Below are positions 13,544-15,152 of a DNA stretch of 15,152 nt, piece after piece (positions within the stretch are counted from its first letter, which is position 1; every line of letters starts with the position of its first letter). The stretch is from Clostridium sp. CAG:167 (GTDB lineage: Bacteria; Bacillota; Clostridia; Lachnospirales; Lachnospiraceae), in the NCBI GenBank assembly GCA_000433735.1, contig HF998353.1:118720-133871 (forward strand), given 5' to 3'. The translations under genes and the position numbers were made by a program. The notes below the pieces were generated by a model, which saw nothing but the letters and a program-made list of their open reading frames with translations, searched no databases and was not told the origin of the DNA.

Positions 13544-14212
13544 TTACTCCTTCTTCATGCGTCTCCTCTGTTCCTCAAAAATAAAGCGGATAATCGTCTC
13601 TCTGCTTTGTTCTGACAGATTTTCAAATTCTCCCCGGATCTCAAACAAATTCTTTTCGGATTTCACACAGGATTTCACATCCAAGAACACTCTTCTGTAT
13701 ACATTTCCTTTGGCAAAGGGAAGGGGGATCTCTATCTGCATTTTTTCTCCCTGCTGCACCTCTTCCGGTGCCCGGAAACGAAGGCCACCGCCACTGAGAT
13801 CAACCAGAACACCTTTTTTCTGTGGGCCATATTCCTCTTTCCCAGTCTGTTTCTGATACAATATGTCAATGGAACAATCCAGACGGTAGTACTCCCTACG
13901 CTGAAATCTCTTTAATTCCGTAATAAAATCTACTTCCAGCACAAAAATATTTTTCTCCACATGCCGGTCCACAATCCTGGCGTCACACTGATACATACCT
14001 TTTTCTGTATAAAATAAAAGTTCATACTCATCCTGCAACTCCAGCGGAACAACTCTATTTCCAACAATAGGCATTAAAATCTTGGCATGACGGATTCCAT
14101 CAAAATCCAGAAGCTGGCTTGTATATGTTTTTTCTGCTAAAAGGCCACCCATTGCGCTGTATATATGATGGAGATCCATTTTATCCCCAATCGTCAATAT
14201 TTCTGCCGCCAT
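13544..14212 (-). CDS. YcgR-like PilZ domain protein, c-di-GMP responsive flagellar brake
   Basis: The 222-residue protein has an N-terminal beta-rich YcgR/PilZN-like half (about 1-100) and a C-terminal PilZ domain (about 101-220). The c-di-GMP binding signature is complete: an arginine motif QRREYYR with R106 and R110, and DLSGGG (D138, S140, G143). Proteins of this architecture (YcgR in E. coli, YpfA/DgrA in Bacillus) bind c-di-GMP and slow or stop flagellar rotation by acting at the motor. The gene lies between flhG and cheB. Its ribosome binding site (GGGGGAG, five bases before ATG) overlaps the end of flhG, and its own stop codon lies four bases before cheB, whose AAGGAG site is inside the last codons of this gene. 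The operon position supports a motility role. The precise target is inferred from the family. Confidence 0.88.
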   Translation of the reverse strand: MAAEILTIGDKMDLHHIYSAMGGLLAEKTYTSQLLDFDGIRHAKILMPIVGNRVVPLELQDEYELLFYTEKGMYQCDARIVDRHVEKNIFVLEVDFITELKRFQRREYYRLDCSIDILYQKQTGKEEYGPQKKGVLVDLSGGGLRFRAPEEVQQGEKMQIEIPLPFAKGNVYRRVFLDVKSCVKSEKNLFEIRGEFENLSEQSRETIIRFIFEEQRRRMKKE

Positions 14213-14224
14213 ATTTTCTCCCCC

Positions 14225-15121
14225 TTATCTGTGCAGTTTCATTTTGATCACACTGGCAAACATCTGTACAATTCCTCTTCGTTCTTTCGGCTGTTGTATA
14301 TTTTCCAGTTTGTTTACAAGTGACACAATCGCTCTGGCTGCATCTGTAGTCGGGAAAGCCAGAGTGACCGGTGTCTGCATCATAATTGCCTTTGGTATAT
14401 TTACATCATATGGTATCTCTCCCAAAAACTCCACTTCAATGTTCAGGAATTTATTTACAACAACCCCTATTTTGCCAAACAGTTCCGCGGCATCTTTATC
14501 TTCCCGTACCTGGTTTGCGATCATTTTTACTGTAGTCTTGCCCGGATGATAGGACGAACAGCGATTCAATGATTTTAATAATGCATAGGCATCTGTTATA
14601 CTGGTAGGCTCCGGTGTGGCCACCAAAAGCACTTCCGAACTGGCTGCTCCCGAACTGGCTGCCACAAATTCCAGCACAGCATCACCAATCCCAGCTCCTG
14701 TATCCACAATGATCACATCTGCGATGCGGTCTAACTCACACATTTTTTCAATCAGGTGGCTTACCTGGTCTTTCGTCAGATTCGCCATTTCATTAATTCC
14801 GGATCCTCCTGATATGAATCCAATATTTTCAGGGCCATAAGTAATGATATCCTTCATTTCCTTTCCCTTGAACATAAGATCTGCCAGATTATAACGTGGA
14901 CGCACACCCAGCATGATCTCTATATTGGCAAGTCCAAAATCCGCATCCAGTAATATTACTTTTTTCCCCATTTTGCTCAATGTAATAGCCAGATTCACGG
15001 ACACACTGGTCTTCCCTACGCCTCCCTTTCCAGATGTAACCGTAATTACCCGAGCATCTGTATGTGGTGGCTCCAGTTCCTGCTTTTTAATAATATTCCT
15101 TAACTGTTGTGCCTGATCCAT
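14225..15121 (-). CDS. flhG: FlhG (YlxH/MinD-like) flagellar number and placement ATPase
   Basis: The 298-residue protein belongs to the ParA/MinD P-loop ATPases. It starts MDQAQQLRNI, matching the N-terminal DQAxxLR activator motif by which FlhG stimulates the FlhF GTPase. A deviant Walker A motif (KGGVGKT, residues 32-38) is followed by DADFG around 59-63 and by the switch region VDTGAGIGD with Asp140. The last residues (about 285-298, FASVIKMKLHR) can form the amphipathic membrane-targeting helix typical of MinD and FlhG. In the family, ATP-bound dimers bind the membrane and control flagellar number and position together with FlhF. The start is supported by AAAGGAG seven bases upstream. 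It is followed 12 bases later by the PilZ gene. A MinD of the division system is less likely because of the DQAxxLR motif and the chemotaxis neighbours. Confidence 0.95.
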   Translation of the reverse strand: MDQAQQLRNIIKKQELEPPHTDARVITVTSGKGGVGKTSVSVNLAITLSKMGKKVILLDADFGLANIEIMLGVRPRYNLADLMFKGKEMKDIITYGPENIGFISGGSGINEMANLTKDQVSHLIEKMCELDRIADVIIVDTGAGIGDAVLEFVAASSGAASSEVLLVATPEPTSITDAYALLKSLNRCSSYHPGKTTVKMIANQVREDKDAAELFGKIGVVVNKFLNIEVEFLGEIPYDVNIPKAIMMQTPVTLAFPTTDAARAIVSLVNKLENIQQPKERRGIVQMFASVIKMKLHR

Positions 15122-15122
15122 A

Positions 15123-15152
15123 TCAATCTCCTTTTTCCTGTGTTTGTCGTCT
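15123..15152 (-). CDS. flhF: C-terminal end of probable FlhF (partial, cut by window edge)
   Basis: The minus strand upstream of flhG has an open frame that ends RRQTQEKGD and a TGA stop one base before the flhG start codon. In Firmicutes the gene directly upstream of flhG is nearly always flhF, the SRP-type GTPase that places the flagellum, so this is probably its last nine codons. The flhG ribosome binding site (AAAGGAG) lies inside these codons, which fits tight coupling. Nine residues are too few to identify the protein by sequence; the call rests on gene order. Confidence 0.4.
   Translation of the reverse strand, partial: RRQTQEKGD

Overview
The window reads almost entirely on the minus strand. 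It looks like the chromosome of a motile, moderately AT-rich Firmicute, most probably a Lachnospiraceae relative of Roseburia, Agathobacter or Butyrivibrio. The evidence is the order of genes (end of a fla/che operon running into rpsB-tsf-pyrH-frr-uppS, as in Bacillus and Clostridia), strong AGGAGG-type ribosome binding sites, a DUF6115-type membrane protein and a DUF342/FapA protein beside fliA. No mobile element, CRISPR array, tRNA or rRNA was seen.

In transcription order (high to low coordinates) the first part is the 3' end of a large flagellar/chemotaxis operon: the last codons of a probable flhF, then flhG (flagellar number/placement ATPase), a YcgR-like PilZ protein (c-di-GMP brake), cheB, cheA, cheW (frame broken), cheD, a small acidic membrane protein, fliA/sigD (sigma-28), a DUF342/FapA protein, a small charged protein of unknown function, a DUF6115 membrane protein in the position that swrB holds in B. 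subtilis, and a single-pass protein with a C-terminal MltG/YceG-like domain. Genes overlap by 4 bases or are separated by 3-23 bases, so they are probably co-transcribed and translationally coupled. No cheC is present between cheW and cheD.

The second part is housekeeping. A good sigma-A promoter (5099-5127) with a structured leader drives rpsB-tsf, which ends in a clear intrinsic terminator (3176-3237). A textbook promoter (3141-3169) follows at once and drives a secreted polysaccharide deacetylase that sits between tsf and pyrH, a place normally without a gene. An extended -10 promoter precedes pyrH-frr-uppS, and the ribosome binding site of the next gene (probably cdsA) lies at the window edge.

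The most striking observation is that two genes, the normally essential uppS and cheW, are each broken by a short head-to-tail duplication inside the coding sequence: 16 bp in uppS (436-467, exact) and 17 bp in cheW (10056-10089, one mismatch). Removing one copy restores a full-length, family-typical protein in both cases. They may be assembly or sequencing artefacts, fixed mutations, or reversible on/off duplications present in part of the population. In cheW the duplication also makes a U UUU UUU slippery heptamer in the right phase and an ATGA stop-start overlap, so a recoded or split product is conceivable. All other genes in the window look intact.
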